Below, piece by piece: positions 1-7,878 of a stretch of 35,073 nt of DNA. Numbering within the stretch: position 1 is the first letter of the stretch; every line of letters starts with the position of its first letter. The notes under the pieces were generated by a model. It had not been told where the DNA came from. It was given only the letters and a program-made list of their open reading frames with translations, and searched no databases. The position numbers and the translations under genes were made by a program. Source of the DNA: Secundilactobacillus similis DSM 23365 = JCM 2765 (GTDB lineage Bacteria; Bacillota; Bacilli; Lactobacillales; Lactobacillaceae); contig NZ_BBAD01000028.1 in assembly GCF_001311075.1 (NCBI RefSeq), positions 1 to 35,073 on the forward strand. Reading direction: 5' to 3'.

Positions 1-32
1 CACCCCGCAAACGTGGGCGCGTCTGCGGGGTG
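1..32. terminator. GC-rich hairpin at the window edge
   Basis: CACCCCGCA (1-9) pairs perfectly with TGCGGGGTG (24-32) around a 14-base loop. It lies about 280 bases beyond the araA stop. It could be the araA operon terminator read on the minus strand, but any T-run would fall outside the window. It could also be part of the neighbouring repeat element. Confidence 0.4.
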
Positions 33-89
33 CTTGCCTATATTAGAAAAAGGGTTACCTAGTTTTAAGTGAGTTACCTGCGACGAGCT

Positions 90-301
90 TACGGGCAACG
101 TTGGTTTCGGCGCTTGTGAGACTTAATTTTCTTGGTAGTCGGGATATTTTGTGAAGCTTGTCGTCTTTGATATCGTTCTGGCTACCGCGCCGAAATGCGT
201 TCCGAGAAGCAGATTGCTGCATGTAAGGCGTCTTGGGTAAAACCCCAGGCCCGGGGCTTTCACCGTTGGCCCCTTACACGCCGTTCTCTAACTGCTTCTC
301 T
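90..301 (+). repeat. Structured dispersed repeat, copy 1 (left)
   Basis: This non-coding element faces the 3' end of araA. TTTCGGCGC (105-113) is complementary to GCGCCGAAA (187-195). A long imperfect hairpin follows: GAGAAGCAG (204-212) pairs with CTGCTTCTC (292-300), TGTAAGG (222-228) with CCTTACA (272-278), and a terminal CCCC-AGGCCC-GGGG hairpin sits at 243-256. The block from about 175 to 228 is closely similar to the copies at 4259-4461 (minus) and 34525-35073 (plus). Loop flanks TAAAACC and GCTTTCACCGT are shared with the 4259 copy, while the stems differ and still pair. I do not recognise a named family. Confidence 0.7.
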
Positions 302-310
302 CCACGCTCT

Positions 311-1735
311 CTACTTAATATTAACCAAATGCAAGTTAACCATAGCAGAGAAGTCTTCCATTTGTTGGGCAGTCACTGCGAATGAGAAGACGGTGTGGTG
401 GCCACCACCATTTTCGATCCAAGCCTTTGAACCGGCCTTCAAACCGGCCTTAGGGGTCCAAAGTTGCTTAGCAACTGGCAAGAATGGGGTTTCAGCTTCA
501 GGCTTGTTGCCTTCTACTTCATACATGATCATCCGGAATTCGTCGCCGAAATCAGCAACGGTCACGTCAATGGCATCGCCTTCTGAACCGGTGAAGACCA
601 AACGAGCTGGATCTTCCTTACCACCAATGTCCAATGGGTGAACTTCAACGCGAGGCTTGTCTGAAGCCAAGGTTGGGTCAACTTCCAACATATGTGAACC
701 GAGGATGGCTTCGTGGCCCTTCCGTAAGTCCAAGGTGTAGTCTTCCATGAAGGCAGTTTGCTTGTTGTGGCTCATGATCTTCATCAAACGATCCAAAGCA
801 GCGGTCTTCCAGTCACCTTCACCGGCGAACCCGTAACCTTCAGCCATCAACATTTGCGTAGCCAAACCTGGTAATTCCTTCAAGCCGTAAAGGTCTTCGA
901 AGTTGTCAGAGAAGGCCGTGTAGCCGCGGTCGTCCATGAACTTCTTCAAACCGAAGTATTCACGAATTTGGTACTTCACGTGGTCTTCGAACATAGCAGG
1001 ATCGTTCTTACCTGGCGTCAAGGTGTATTCTTCTGAGATTTCAGCGTACTTCTTGTCGATGTCAGCGTCAGAAACGGCATCAACGACTTGAACTAAGTCA
1101 CCCATTGCCCAGTAGTCAGCAGTCCAGCCTAATTGAATCTGGGCTTCGATCTTGTCACCATCGGTAACGGCAACGTTGCGCATCTTGTCGGCAAATACGG
1201 CAACCTTGATCTTGAAGCTTTCGTTGTAAGCTACAGCAACGTCTTCCCAATCAGCAATTTCAGCTTGGGTTTCTTCGTCGCCCCACCAGCCGTAAACGAC
1301 TTTGTTGTTCTTACGAAGACGGGCGTTGATAAAGCCGTATTCACGGTCACCATGGGCACTTTGGTTTAAGTTCATGTAATCAAAGTCGATGTCAGCGTAA
1401 GGAATGTTGTTCAAGTATTGGGTAGCCAAGTGCAACAATGGCTTTTGTAATAATTGCGTCCCACGGATCCAGTTCTTGGCTGGGCTGAAGGTGTGCATCC
1501 AAGTGATGACACCGGCAACTTCGTCGTCGTAGTTGGCATCCTTCATCAACTTAGTGATGTTTTCAGCAGTCGTTGCGACCAACTTGAATTCGATTGGGTA
1601 AGGCAACTTGCCAGAAGCATTTAACTTAGCAACGATGTCCTTAGCGTCGTTTTCAACGGACTTTAATTGTTCTTCACCATATAAGAATTGTGAACCAGTA
1701 ACGAACCAGAATTTGTAATCAGGTAACTTTTGCAT
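311..1735 (-). CDS. araA: L-arabinose isomerase AraA
   Basis: AraA interconverts L-arabinose and L-ribulose, the first cytoplasmic step of arabinose use. The 474-residue reading frame is intact and has the usual family length. Metal and active-site positions are in place: Glu in GEGDWK near residue 306, Glu in MEDYTLDL near 331, His in GSHMLEV near 348 and His in GGGHHT near 446. The start is preceded by AAAAGGAG about eight bases upstream. It is the last gene of araB-araD-araA, 33 bases after araD, so it should follow the araB promoter and its AraR and cre control. It is one of the few long genes here without a frameshift. Confidence 0.97.
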   Translation of the reverse strand: MQKLPDYKFWFVTGSQFLYGEEQLKSVENDAKDIVAKLNASGKLPYPIEFKLVATTAENITKLMKDANYDDEVAGVITWMHTFSPAKNWIRGTQLLQKPLLHLATQYLNNIPYADIDFDYMNLNQSAHGDREYGFINARLRKNNKVVYGWWGDEETQAEIADWEDVAVAYNESFKIKVAVFADKMRNVAVTDGDKIEAQIQLGWTADYWAMGDLVQVVDAVSDADIDKKYAEISEEYTLTPGKNDPAMFEDHVKYQIREYFGLKKFMDDRGYTAFSDNFEDLYGLKELPGLATQMLMAEGYGFAGEGDWKTAALDRLMKIMSHNKQTAFMEDYTLDLRKGHEAILGSHMLEVDPTLASDKPRVEVHPLDIGGKEDPARLVFTGSEGDAIDVTVADFGDEFRMIMYEVEGNKPEAETPFLPVAKQLWTPKAGLKAGSKAWIENGGGHHTVFSFAVTAQQMEDFSAMVNLHLVNIK

Positions 1736-1768
1736 GATTAATTTCTCCTTTTAAATGTTAGTTAATGA

Positions 1769-2497
1769 TTATTCGTGCTTAGCGTGGGTCTTTGATTGAG
1801 CGTTGTTTTGACCGTAGTAGGCGTTGGCACCGTGCTTACGGTAGTAGTGCTTGTCCAACAAGTACTGTGGTAAGCGGGTGTTGTCCATGGTCATTTGCAT
1901 CGTGTGGTAGTCTTCTTCGGCAACCACTTCAAGAACCTTAGAGTTGTAGACGGCCTTGGCTGGTGTAGGGCCCCAAGCGAATGGGCCATGTTGGCTAACC
2001 AATGCTGCTGGAATGGCTTCGTAGTCGATGCCACGTTCGTTGAAGGTCTTAACGATGGTTTTACCCGTGTTACCTTCGTAATCTTCTTCAATTTCTTCCT
2101 TAGTTAAGGCATCCGCTGCCGGCACATCGCCGTAGAAGGTATCCGCGTGCGTCGTGTTCATAGCTGGAATGTCCAACTTAGCAGCCGCAAACGAAACGGC
2201 CCATGGTGAGTGGGTGTGCACGATGCCGCCGATCTTTGGGAAGTGGTTGTAAAGGTACGTGTGCGTTGGGGTATCGCTAGATGGGTTCATCTCGCCTTCC
2301 ACAACTTCACCCTTCAAGTTCACAACGACTAAGTCAGATGGCTTCAGGTCATTGTAATCAACCCCGGAAGGCTTGATGACGAACAACCCTTTTTCCCGGT
2401 CGATCCCGGAAACGTTGCCCCAAGTAAAGGTGACGAGTCCGAGCTTTGGCAGGGACATGTTGGCTTCATAAACTTCTTGTTTTAGTTCTTCAAGCAT
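1769..2497 (-). CDS. araD: L-ribulose-5-phosphate 4-epimerase AraD
   Basis: AraD converts L-ribulose 5-phosphate to D-xylulose 5-phosphate, which enters the phosphoketolase or pentose phosphate route. The protein has 242 residues and belongs to the class II aldolase/epimerase family. Zinc-binding histidines are visible in VHTHSPWA near residue 96 and in SQHGPFAWG near residue 170. The ribosome site TAGGAGTG lies about ten bases before ATG. It is the middle gene of the operon, 34 bases after araB and 33 before araA, and is intact. Confidence 0.96.
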   Translation of the reverse strand: MLEELKQEVYEANMSLPKLGLVTFTWGNVSGIDREKGLFVIKPSGVDYNDLKPSDLVVVNLKGEVVEGEMNPSSDTPTHTYLYNHFPKIGGIVHTHSPWAVSFAAAKLDIPAMNTTHADTFYGDVPAADALTKEEIEEDYEGNTGKTIVKTFNERGIDYEAIPAALVSQHGPFAWGPTPAKAVYNSKVLEVVAEEDYHTMQMTMDNTRLPQYLLDKHYYRKHGANAYYGQNNAQSKTHAKHE

Positions 2498-2531
2498 TGT
2501 TTATTAAACACTCCTATTTAAGGTATTTGGT

Positions 2532-4132
2532 TTACTGTTTGATTGCGTTAACGGCTGCGAGTTCAACGTTCAAGCCTTGTTTGTAGGCTTCGATAAATTC
2601 GTTGCAACCGGCCACACCAGCGGCATCTGGTTCGATTGTGGTGCCCTCGGCATCAGCGAAGACTTGTTGATCCAAGTAGTCCGCTAAGTTTTGGTTGTGG
2701 TTGTCTTCGGCGTAGAGTGCCAAGACTGCCATCCCCCAAGGACCACCCTCACCGGCGTTACTCATCACGGTGATTGGCGTATCCAAGGCATCGGCCAAGA
2801 CTTGTTGACCAATGATTGGCGTCTTGAACAACCCACCTTGGGCGATAAAGCCGTCCGCTTTGATGTGTTCTTCATTTGCCAAGATGTCGTTCCCAATCTT
2901 CAGTGGGGCGAAGGCTGAGTACAAATGCGTCTTGATGAAGTTTGGTAGGTTGAAGCGGCTGTTTGGTGTCCGCACAACCATTGGCCGACCTTCAGGCATC
3001 TTAGTGATGTTTTCACCAGATAGGTAGGCGTAGCTCAAGATACCGCCGGCGTTATCTTCAGCGCGTTTCGTGCTGTTGAACAAAGCGCCGTAAAGGTCGT
3101 TTGGCTTCAAATCAACACCAATTTCCTTGGCAAATTCACCGAACAGACCAACCCAGGCGTTGATGTCTGAGGAACAGTTGTTGGTGTGGACCATGGCAAC
3201 GGGTTCGCCACTTGGCGTCGTGACCATGTCGATATCGCGGTGGACGTTGGCCATTGGTTGATCCAAAACCACCATGGAGAAGGCTGAGGTTCCGGCGGAA
3301 ATATTACCGGTCCGCGTCCGAACGGCGTTGGTTGAAACCATCCCAGTTCCGGCATCACCTTCAGGGGCAGCCATCACTGAACCGGCTTCCAACTGACCAC
3401 TCTTATCCAATAACTTGCGCCTTCAGCACTCAAGGTGCCGGCTTGTTCGCCCGCTAATTTGATTGCTGGCAAAACGTCGATCAAGCTCCAGTTGTACTGG
3501 CGAACACTCTTTTGTTGGTTAAACAGGTCGATCATCTTGCTGTCGTAACCCTTGGTGGCGTCATCGATTGGGAAGACCCCGGAAGCATCACCGATACCCA
3601 AGACCTTTTCACCAGATAACTTCCAGTGAACGTATCCCGCTAAGGTCGTGATGAAATCAACGTCCTTCACGTGATCTTCTTGGTTCAAGATGGCTTGGTA
3701 AAGGTGCGCGATGCTCCAACGTTGTGGCACGTTGAAGTTAAATAACTCAGTTAATTCATCGGCAGCTTGTTCGGTAATGTTGTTCCGCCAAGTCCGGAAT
3801 GGCACCAATAGGTTGCCTTCCTTATCAAATGGCATGTAACCGTGCATCATGGCACTGATCCCAATTGACCCGATTTTTTGTAAGGCCACGTGGTAGTGAT
3901 CCGCCACGTCATTAGCCATTGCCGTGTAACTGGTTTGGATGCCCGCCCAAATCTTGTCGACCGGGTAAGTCCAAATGTTGTTCACCAATTCGTTTTCCCA
4001 GGTAAAGTCACCTGAAGCCACCGTTTGGAAGTCGTCAGTGACCAAAACCGCCTTGATCCGGGTCGAGCCAAGCTCGATACCCAACGCAACTTGACCAGCC
4101 ACGATTTTAGCTTTGACTTGGTTTGTATCCAT
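2532..4132 (-). CDS. araB: L-ribulokinase AraB (one frameshift)
   Basis: AraB phosphorylates L-ribulose using ATP (FGGY carbohydrate kinase family). The N-terminal phosphate-binding stretch GIELGSTRIKAVLV is present, as is the C-terminal lobe with SAGTSAFSMVVL and NAGEGGPWG. The frame is broken near 3413-3417. Reading GCAAAG instead of GCAAG joins LSAEGAK to LLDKSGQLEAG and gives 533 residues, the expected ribulokinase length. It is the first gene of the operon, with GGAGG just upstream of ATG and an AraR-controlled promoter at 4201-4229. A one-base sequencing deletion in an A run is more likely than a true pseudogene, since araD and araA are intact. Confidence 0.93.
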
Positions 4133-4179
4133 TTCGAAGTCCTCCAGAAATTTAAACTTATCTCGTTTACTTATCGATA

Positions 4180-4194
4180 TGTTAATCGCTTACA
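4180..4194 (-). promoter_or_regulatory. cre-like site downstream of araB promoter
   Basis: On the minus strand the sequence is TGTAAGCGATTAACA. It follows the CcpA cre pattern TGWAANCGNTNWCA except for one extra base in the right half. It lies at about the transcription start of the araB promoter, where a bound repressor would block initiation or elongation. The imperfect match keeps confidence moderate. Confidence 0.45.
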
Positions 4195-4200
4195 AGACAG

Positions 4201-4229
4201 ATTATAGCTTATTCATTCGTATCAATCAA
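4201..4229 (-). promoter_or_regulatory. araBDA promoter
   Basis: On the minus strand TTGATT (4224-4229) and TATAAT (4201-4206) are separated by exactly 17 bases. The start codon lies about 65 bases downstream. AraR boxes overlap the spacer and lie just upstream. Confidence 0.8.
4211..4226. promoter_or_regulatory. AraR box 2 of araB promoter
   Basis: ATTCATTCGTATCAAT matches 11 of 16 positions of the Bacillus AraR operator ATTTGTACGTACAAAT, including the central CGTA. It covers the spacer and part of the -35 element of the araB promoter, so binding would exclude RNA polymerase. Confidence 0.6.
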
Positions 4230-4239
4230 GATTTATTTT

Positions 4240-4255
4240 ATTTGTACGTATAAAA
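4240..4255. promoter_or_regulatory. AraR box 1 of araB promoter
   Basis: ATTTGTACGTATAAAA matches the Bacillus AraR operator at nearly every position (TTTGTACGTA core intact). Its centre lies 29 bases, nearly three helical turns, from box 2, which suits cooperative binding. The repeat hairpin of 4259-4371 begins only four bases away. Confidence 0.8.
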
Positions 4256-4258
4256 AGA

Positions 4259-4461
4259 GTGCGAAGCGTGACGGTTAGAAGGTGGTGTGTAAGGTGACTA
4301 CGGTGAAAGCGCCCGGGCCTGGCGGTTTTATCGTAGTCACCTTACATGCAACCTTCTGTCACGCTTCGCACGTTTCGGCGCAGAAGCCAGAACGCGCCAA
4401 CGTCGACAAGCTTCACCACCAAGCTGACCTGCGGAAAACCCAAGTTACCCAAGCACCGAAA
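4259..4461 (-). repeat. Structured dispersed repeat, copy 2 (between araR and araB)
   Basis: This copy runs on the minus strand. GTGCGAAGCGTGAC (4259-4272) pairs perfectly with 4358-4371, and a 15-bp perfect stem joins 4288-4302 to 4332-4346. The terminal hairpin CGCC-AGGCCCG-GGCG lies at 4310-4324. Upstream in the element, TTTCGGTGC (plus 4453-4461) pairs with GCGCCGAAA (plus 4373-4381) with one G-U wobble that works only if the minus strand is transcribed. The shared block TTCTGGC...GCGCCGAAA...TGCATGTAAGG and the loop TAAAACC-CCAGGCCCGGG-GCTTTCACCGT match copy 1. Confidence 0.7.
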
Positions 4462-4527
4462 ATCACCGCCAATTTGCACCAGTAAAACGCGGCTTTGCCC
4501 AGCGAAGCGCAGGCAAACAGCCCAACA

Positions 4528-4572
4528 CAAAAAGAGCACTGCAATCTCCCAATCAGGGAAATCACGGTGCTC
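4528..4572 (-). terminator. Terminator downstream of araR
   Basis: On the minus strand GAGCAC (rc of 4567-4572) pairs with GTGCTC (rc of 4534-4539), with an inner TCCC/GGGA pairing, and a run of T follows. It closes transcription from araR and the small open frame at 4603-4811 before the repeat copy. Confidence 0.7.
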
Positions 4573-4602
4573 ATCCAATTCATTCAATCAATTACACTCG
4601 AC

Positions 4603-4811
4603 CTACCGCTTCCGCCGTTTCCGCGCAAACGGATGCTTATGCCAGGCCTGAGTGTCCTGTTGCTGTTCCAAAGCTCGACTTGCGTTCGTCTCCTGCTCAA
4701 TTCGGGTTGCTACTGCCGGGCTCAATAACCGATCAGCGTTAAAAATGGCGCATCGTTGCTTAATGACTGTAATTCATCACCAAGCACCAATGTGCCATCA
4801 TCTAACTCAAT
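4603..4811 (-). CDS. Small unrecognised open frame after araR (start unclear, probable frameshift)
   Basis: After the araR stop, a protein-like frame begins IELDDGTLVLGDELQSLSND and would continue APFFNADRLLSPAVATRIEQ to a basic tail ending ARKRRKR. The two parts join if the A-run at 4741-4745 (T-run on the minus strand) has lost one base, the same error seen in neighbouring genes. About 69 residues result. No ATG, GTG or TTG precedes it in frame; the first codon after the in-frame stop is ATT. It is followed by a good terminator. It may be a short gene with a rare start, the end of a broken gene, or chance. Confidence 0.35.
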
Positions 4812-4815
4812 TTAA

Positions 4816-5889
4816 TTATCGTTTCGCCACCGAATTGCGAATAATCAACTCCGGTTCGTAAACGATGTCTTCGACTGGTTGCTTATCGATCATGCTGATC
4901 AACAGCCCCGCCGCATCGTGACCCATCTTTTCCTTTTCGTGCACCATCGTGGTGATGGCCGGTTCCATAAACTGACCCAGACTGTAATCATCAAACCCGG
5001 TCACGGAAACGTCTTCCGGCACCTGCAGATCTAACGATTTCACGAGGTCGATCACCTGAATCGCCAACTGGTCGTTATAACACATGATGGCAGTTGGCCG
5101 CGGTTCAACGGCTAGCGCCTGTTCGATCTGATCCAACGTCTTCTTAATCGGATCAGTCGTCCGGTACATGATGACGTTACTTTGAATCATCACATCGGCG
5201 TTGCGTTGGTAAGCCTTGATAAAGCCGTTCATCCGGTTGATCCTTGAACGTCATCGATTTGGAACACGCCCAAGATGCGTTGGTGCCCTTGGTCGATCAG
5301 GTAGTCCGTCATCCGCTTCATGGCGTCCTCATCATCCGTAGTCACCGAAACGCCGTCGATTTGTTCGTACTTGGCGTTAATAAACACCGTTGGCAACTTA
5401 AGTTCTTGGATTTTTTGGTACAAATCCGCGTTCGGCGTCTGCAGCGTACTTTGGGTTGGTTCGATGATCAGCCCGCCACGTTGCTCTCGAGCATCGTGAT
5501 CAGCGACTTACGTTCCGCTGTGGGTCATTGTGGGTGTTGGCCAAGAGCATCGCAAACCCGTTATCCGAAATGATTTGGTCAGCCCCGCTAATGATGCTTG
5601 GGAAGATATAATCCGCGATGTGCGTTGCAATAACACCAATCATGCGGTTATTGCTGATGCTGTTGGCCTTGGCGCTCTGCCAATCGTTCACGTACATCCC
5701 GCCACCCTGGATCCGGTAGATCAGGTGCTCGTTTTCCAAGTCCCCGACGGACCGGCGCACCGTGTAGCGGCTGACCCCGTACTTATTCATCAGTTCGGTT
5801 TCAGTTGGCAACTTTTCACCGATCTGATACTCACCAGCCAAGATTTTATTTTTAAGTGCTTCTTCAACTTTTTCGTATTTTGCTTGCAT
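4816..5889 (-). CDS. araR: Arabinose repressor AraR (three frameshifts)
   Basis: AraR represses the ara genes until L-arabinose binds. The N-terminus is a GntR-type winged helix (residues about 1-70, with EKLPTETELMNKYGVSRYTV). The rest is a LacI/GalR-type sugar-binding domain with MCYNDQLAIQVIDLV and PEDVSVTGFDDYSLGQF. Three single-base deletions, near 5517, 5479 and 5240, split it. Each restored joint reads well (DPQAERKSLITMLESN, then GGLIIEPTQS, then DVQGINRMNGFIKAY), giving 358 residues. It is divergent from galM, with AraR-like boxes between them, so autoregulation is likely. Three independent breaks in a gene whose targets are well kept point to sequence error. Confidence 0.9.
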
Positions 5890-5921
5890 GACGTCGACTC
5901 CATTTAGCGTTCATTTTAAGT

Positions 5922-5937
5922 AGTTGTTCGAATTTTT
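5922..5937. promoter_or_regulatory. AraR-like box upstream of araR
   Basis: AGTTGTTCGAATTTTT shares the left half (TTGTNCG) of the AraR operator. It lies about 33 bases before the araR start. The right half is poor, so this is tentative. Confidence 0.4.
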
Positions 5938-5969
5938 TAATAAATTCATTGCTAATCGGCCAAAAAGCA

Positions 5970-5998
5970 TTGACATTTGTCCGAATAATTATTATGTT
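5970..5998 (+). promoter_or_regulatory. galM promoter
   Basis: A perfect TTGACA (5970-5975) is followed after 17 bases by TATGTT (5993-5998). It is 78 bases before the galM start. Two AraR-like boxes overlap it. Confidence 0.75.
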
Positions 5999-6007
5999 CG
6001 TAATCGT
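5975..6007. promoter_or_regulatory. Two AraR-like boxes over the galM promoter
   Basis: ATTTGTCCGAATAATT (5975-5990) and TTATGTTCGTAATCGT (5992-6007) carry the TTGTNCG and TGTNCGTA cores of the AraR operator. The first fills the promoter spacer and the second covers the -10. This places galM in the AraR regulon. Confidence 0.6.
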
Positions 6008-6075
6008 ATTCATCTTAACACACAATGCGAAAATCCCCGAAAGTTTTAATAAATTATTTCTAGGAGTGACAAATT

Positions 6076-7110
6076 ATGAAAGCGTTTCAAGAAGTGTTTG
6101 ACCAATACCAAGGCCACGATGTAACCGCCTTTCACCTTGAAAATGACAACGGTGTGTCCGCTGTTATTTTAAGTCAGGGGGGTATCATCCGTGAGATGAA
6201 CCTGCCAACCAAGGACGGGAGCACGCAAAACATTCTGTTGGCTTACCCAACCACGGCGGACTATTATTCAAATCCGTTCTATGTCAACATGATCATCGGC
6301 ACCGCCGCTGGCCGGATCAAGAACGGTGAATTTACCATCGACGGCAAGACCACTAAGGTAGCGCCAAACGAAGGCAACAACACCCTCCACGGTGGCCCTA
6401 ACGGCTTTAATACGGCTAACTGGACCGGTGCCGTAGCTTCTAATGATGAAGCCGCTACGTTGACCTTAACGCACCATTTCGAGGCTGGTGAAGGCGATTT
6501 TCCAACCATTGACGTGGCCGCAACTTATACGCTGACTAACGACAACATTTTGAGCGTTGGCTTCGCCGCTCAATCTGAAACACCAACGATCTTCAACCCA
6601 ACCTACCACACCTACTTCAACGTGGCTGGTAGTGAAACGGTTAAGGATCAAGTGTTGCAATTAAACAGCCCACGCCACTTGGATGTTGACGGCGAAAAAA
6701 TCCCAACTGGCAAGTTTTTGGACAACACCAACACGCCATTTGATTTCCAAACACCCGTTACGTTGGGGAGCGCCATTGACCAAATGCAGGATACGGACGA
6801 AAAGGGCTTCGATGACATCTTCGAAGTTGTCCCTGACGCCCAAACTCAAGCGATCGCTAAGTTGAGTGATCCTGAAAGCGGCCGTGCGGTAACGTTGCAT
6901 TCTTCACGGAACGGCTTGATCGTCTTCACCGCCAACTCATTCACACCTGACATGGCATTGACCTTGGGTGCCGGCAAGCCTTACGAAGGGGTTGCTTTGG
7001 AAGCGCAGAACTTGTCAGACGCCACCCGGTTTGATGATTTCGGCGACGACTATGTCTTGATGCCTGGTGAACATAAGGTTTATGCGATTGGGTATCAGTT
7101 TGAGTTTTAG
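6076..7110 (+). CDS. galM: Aldose 1-epimerase (mutarotase)
   Basis: The enzyme interconverts alpha and beta anomers of aldoses. The frame is intact with 344 residues, the normal family length. Family motifs are NTLHGGPNGF near residue 103 (catalytic His), YHTYFNVAG near 177 (second His) and VALEAQNLSDA near 307 (catalytic Glu). GGAG lies nine bases before ATG. It is divergent from araR behind an AraR-boxed promoter, so here it probably supplies the anomer that AraA uses after arabinoside hydrolysis, although galactose is the classical substrate. A hairpin terminator follows at 7170. Confidence 0.93.
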   Translation: MKAFQEVFDQYQGHDVTAFHLENDNGVSAVILSQGGIIREMNLPTKDGSTQNILLAYPTTADYYSNPFYVNMIIGTAAGRIKNGEFTIDGKTTKVAPNEGNNTLHGGPNGFNTANWTGAVASNDEAATLTLTHHFEAGEGDFPTIDVAATYTLTNDNILSVGFAAQSETPTIFNPTYHTYFNVAGSETVKDQVLQLNSPRHLDVDGEKIPTGKFLDNTNTPFDFQTPVTLGSAIDQMQDTDEKGFDDIFEVVPDAQTQAIAKLSDPESGRAVTLHSSRNGLIVFTANSFTPDMALTLGAGKPYEGVALEAQNLSDATRFDDFGDDYVLMPGEHKVYAIGYQFEF

Positions 7111-7169
7111 GGTATTGGATGGTGCTCTGAAACCTGTTCTTAGATAAACAATAATCATATTTACATTTT

Positions 7170-7201
7170 AGTCAGTCTTCGTTGTTGAAGGCTGGCTTTT
7201 T
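7170..7201 (+). terminator. galM terminator
   Basis: AGTCAGTCTTC (7170-7180) pairs with GAAGGCTGGCT (7187-7197), with G-U pairs, around a six-base loop. A run of five T follows. Confidence 0.85.
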
Positions 7202-7248
7202 ATGTGATTTAAGGTATAGATACGACCTCATCGCATAGGCATTCTGAC

Positions 7249-7277
7249 GTGACATTCGTGACCATTTAAGCTAAACT
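7249..7277 (+). promoter_or_regulatory. Possible promoter in the galM downstream gap
   Basis: GTGACA (7249-7254) and TAAACT (7272-7277) are 17 bases apart. A terminator lies only about 60 bases downstream with no frame between, so if active it would make a very short RNA. Each hexamer departs from consensus. Confidence 0.25.
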
Positions 7278-7283
7278 ATTACC

Positions 7284-7344
7284 TACAAAAGCGTATAAGG
7301 TTAACACCTAGGCCAATCACAACTACCAGTGGTTGGCTATTTTT
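7284..7344 (+). ncRNA. Candidate small RNA of about 60 nt
   Basis: The stretch between the possible promoter at 7249-7277 and the strong hairpin at 7309-7344 has no ribosome site or reading frame. TAGGCCAATCAC pairs with GTGGTTGGCTA, and TTTTT follows. Since galM already ends at 7170-7201, this second terminator lacks an obvious gene. It may serve a short RNA, back up the galM terminator, or be a remnant. Confidence 0.2.
7309..7344 (+). terminator. Second terminator downstream of galM
   Basis: TAGGCCAATCAC pairs with GTGGTTGGCTA around a short loop, and TTTTT follows at 7340-7344. It is about 140 bases past the first galM terminator, with no gene between. Confidence 0.7.
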
Positions 7345-7388
7345 GTGTATAAATGGTGGCATAGAAACTCGCCAATACCTGCGTAAAC

Positions 7389-7415
7389 AAAAAGACGCCT
7401 AGCAAGCGTCTTTTT
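7389..7415. terminator. Bidirectional terminator after the small 7424-7876 gene
   Basis: AAAAAGACGC (7389-7398) pairs perfectly with GCGTCTTTTT (7406-7415). It works on both strands and directly follows the stop of the minus-strand gene at 7424. Confidence 0.8.
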
Positions 7416-7423
7416 GTGTATCC

Positions 7424-7876
7424 TCATTTCCAATAATACCACCGCCGCCACTCCTGAAACCGAAACTGTACCCAATCATCAAACGAGGTAAATCGTTCTG
7501 GAAGCCGCCCTTTTCGGTAGATTGGTTCCAGTTCTGGAAGCTGTTCAAACTCGGGTTCACGATCATCAGTATCTCGCAAACGAGAGTACGTCCACCACTT
7601 TTCAGGTACCGTTTTAGCAAGCATCACACCTCTACGTTCAAAGGTCTTCCGCGTCATTTCAATCTCAGCTTGAACACTAGACCAAGGCTGACGCAAAACG
7701 CCATCAATAACGTCATATTGATCAATGCCAATTCGTTTATAAGCCGACCTAGCATGGTGTGGGTAGTCATCAAAAACACCCGCATTAACGCGTCACCGAT
7801 ATTGACGATTAGCAGTCGCCTCACCGCCACTCATGTGCATTTTCACAATCGGATGGTGCCGATAACTTCTACTCAT
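7424..7876 (-). pseudogene. Hypothetical 150-codon gene interrupted by one in-frame TGA
   Basis: Starting at ATG 7876 the frame reads MSRSYRHHPIVKMHMSGG, meets TGA at 7793-7795 (codon 28, after ANRQYR) and then stays open to the stop at 7424. The downstream part is rich in Trp, Arg and acidic residues and ends FQEWRRWYYWK. A TTG at 7696 could restart it as a 90-residue protein. It starts two bases after the stop of the gene at 7879-8066, so the two look translationally coupled. The SRSYRHHP opening recalls short basic proteins of phages and plasmids, but I cannot name a family. The TGA may be a sequence error or a true nonsense mutation. Confidence 0.5.
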
Positions 7877-7878
7877 GG

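Noticed and set aside
2532-4132. Programmed ribosomal frameshifting in araB and the other split genes
   Set aside because: No slippery heptamer with a following pseudoknot is seen at the joints, and the same defect recurs in many unrelated genes, which fits sequence error.
4346-4728. Overlapping plus-strand open frames between araB and araR
   Set aside because: They lie over the repeat hairpin and the araR terminator, have low-complexity basic content and no ribosome site.
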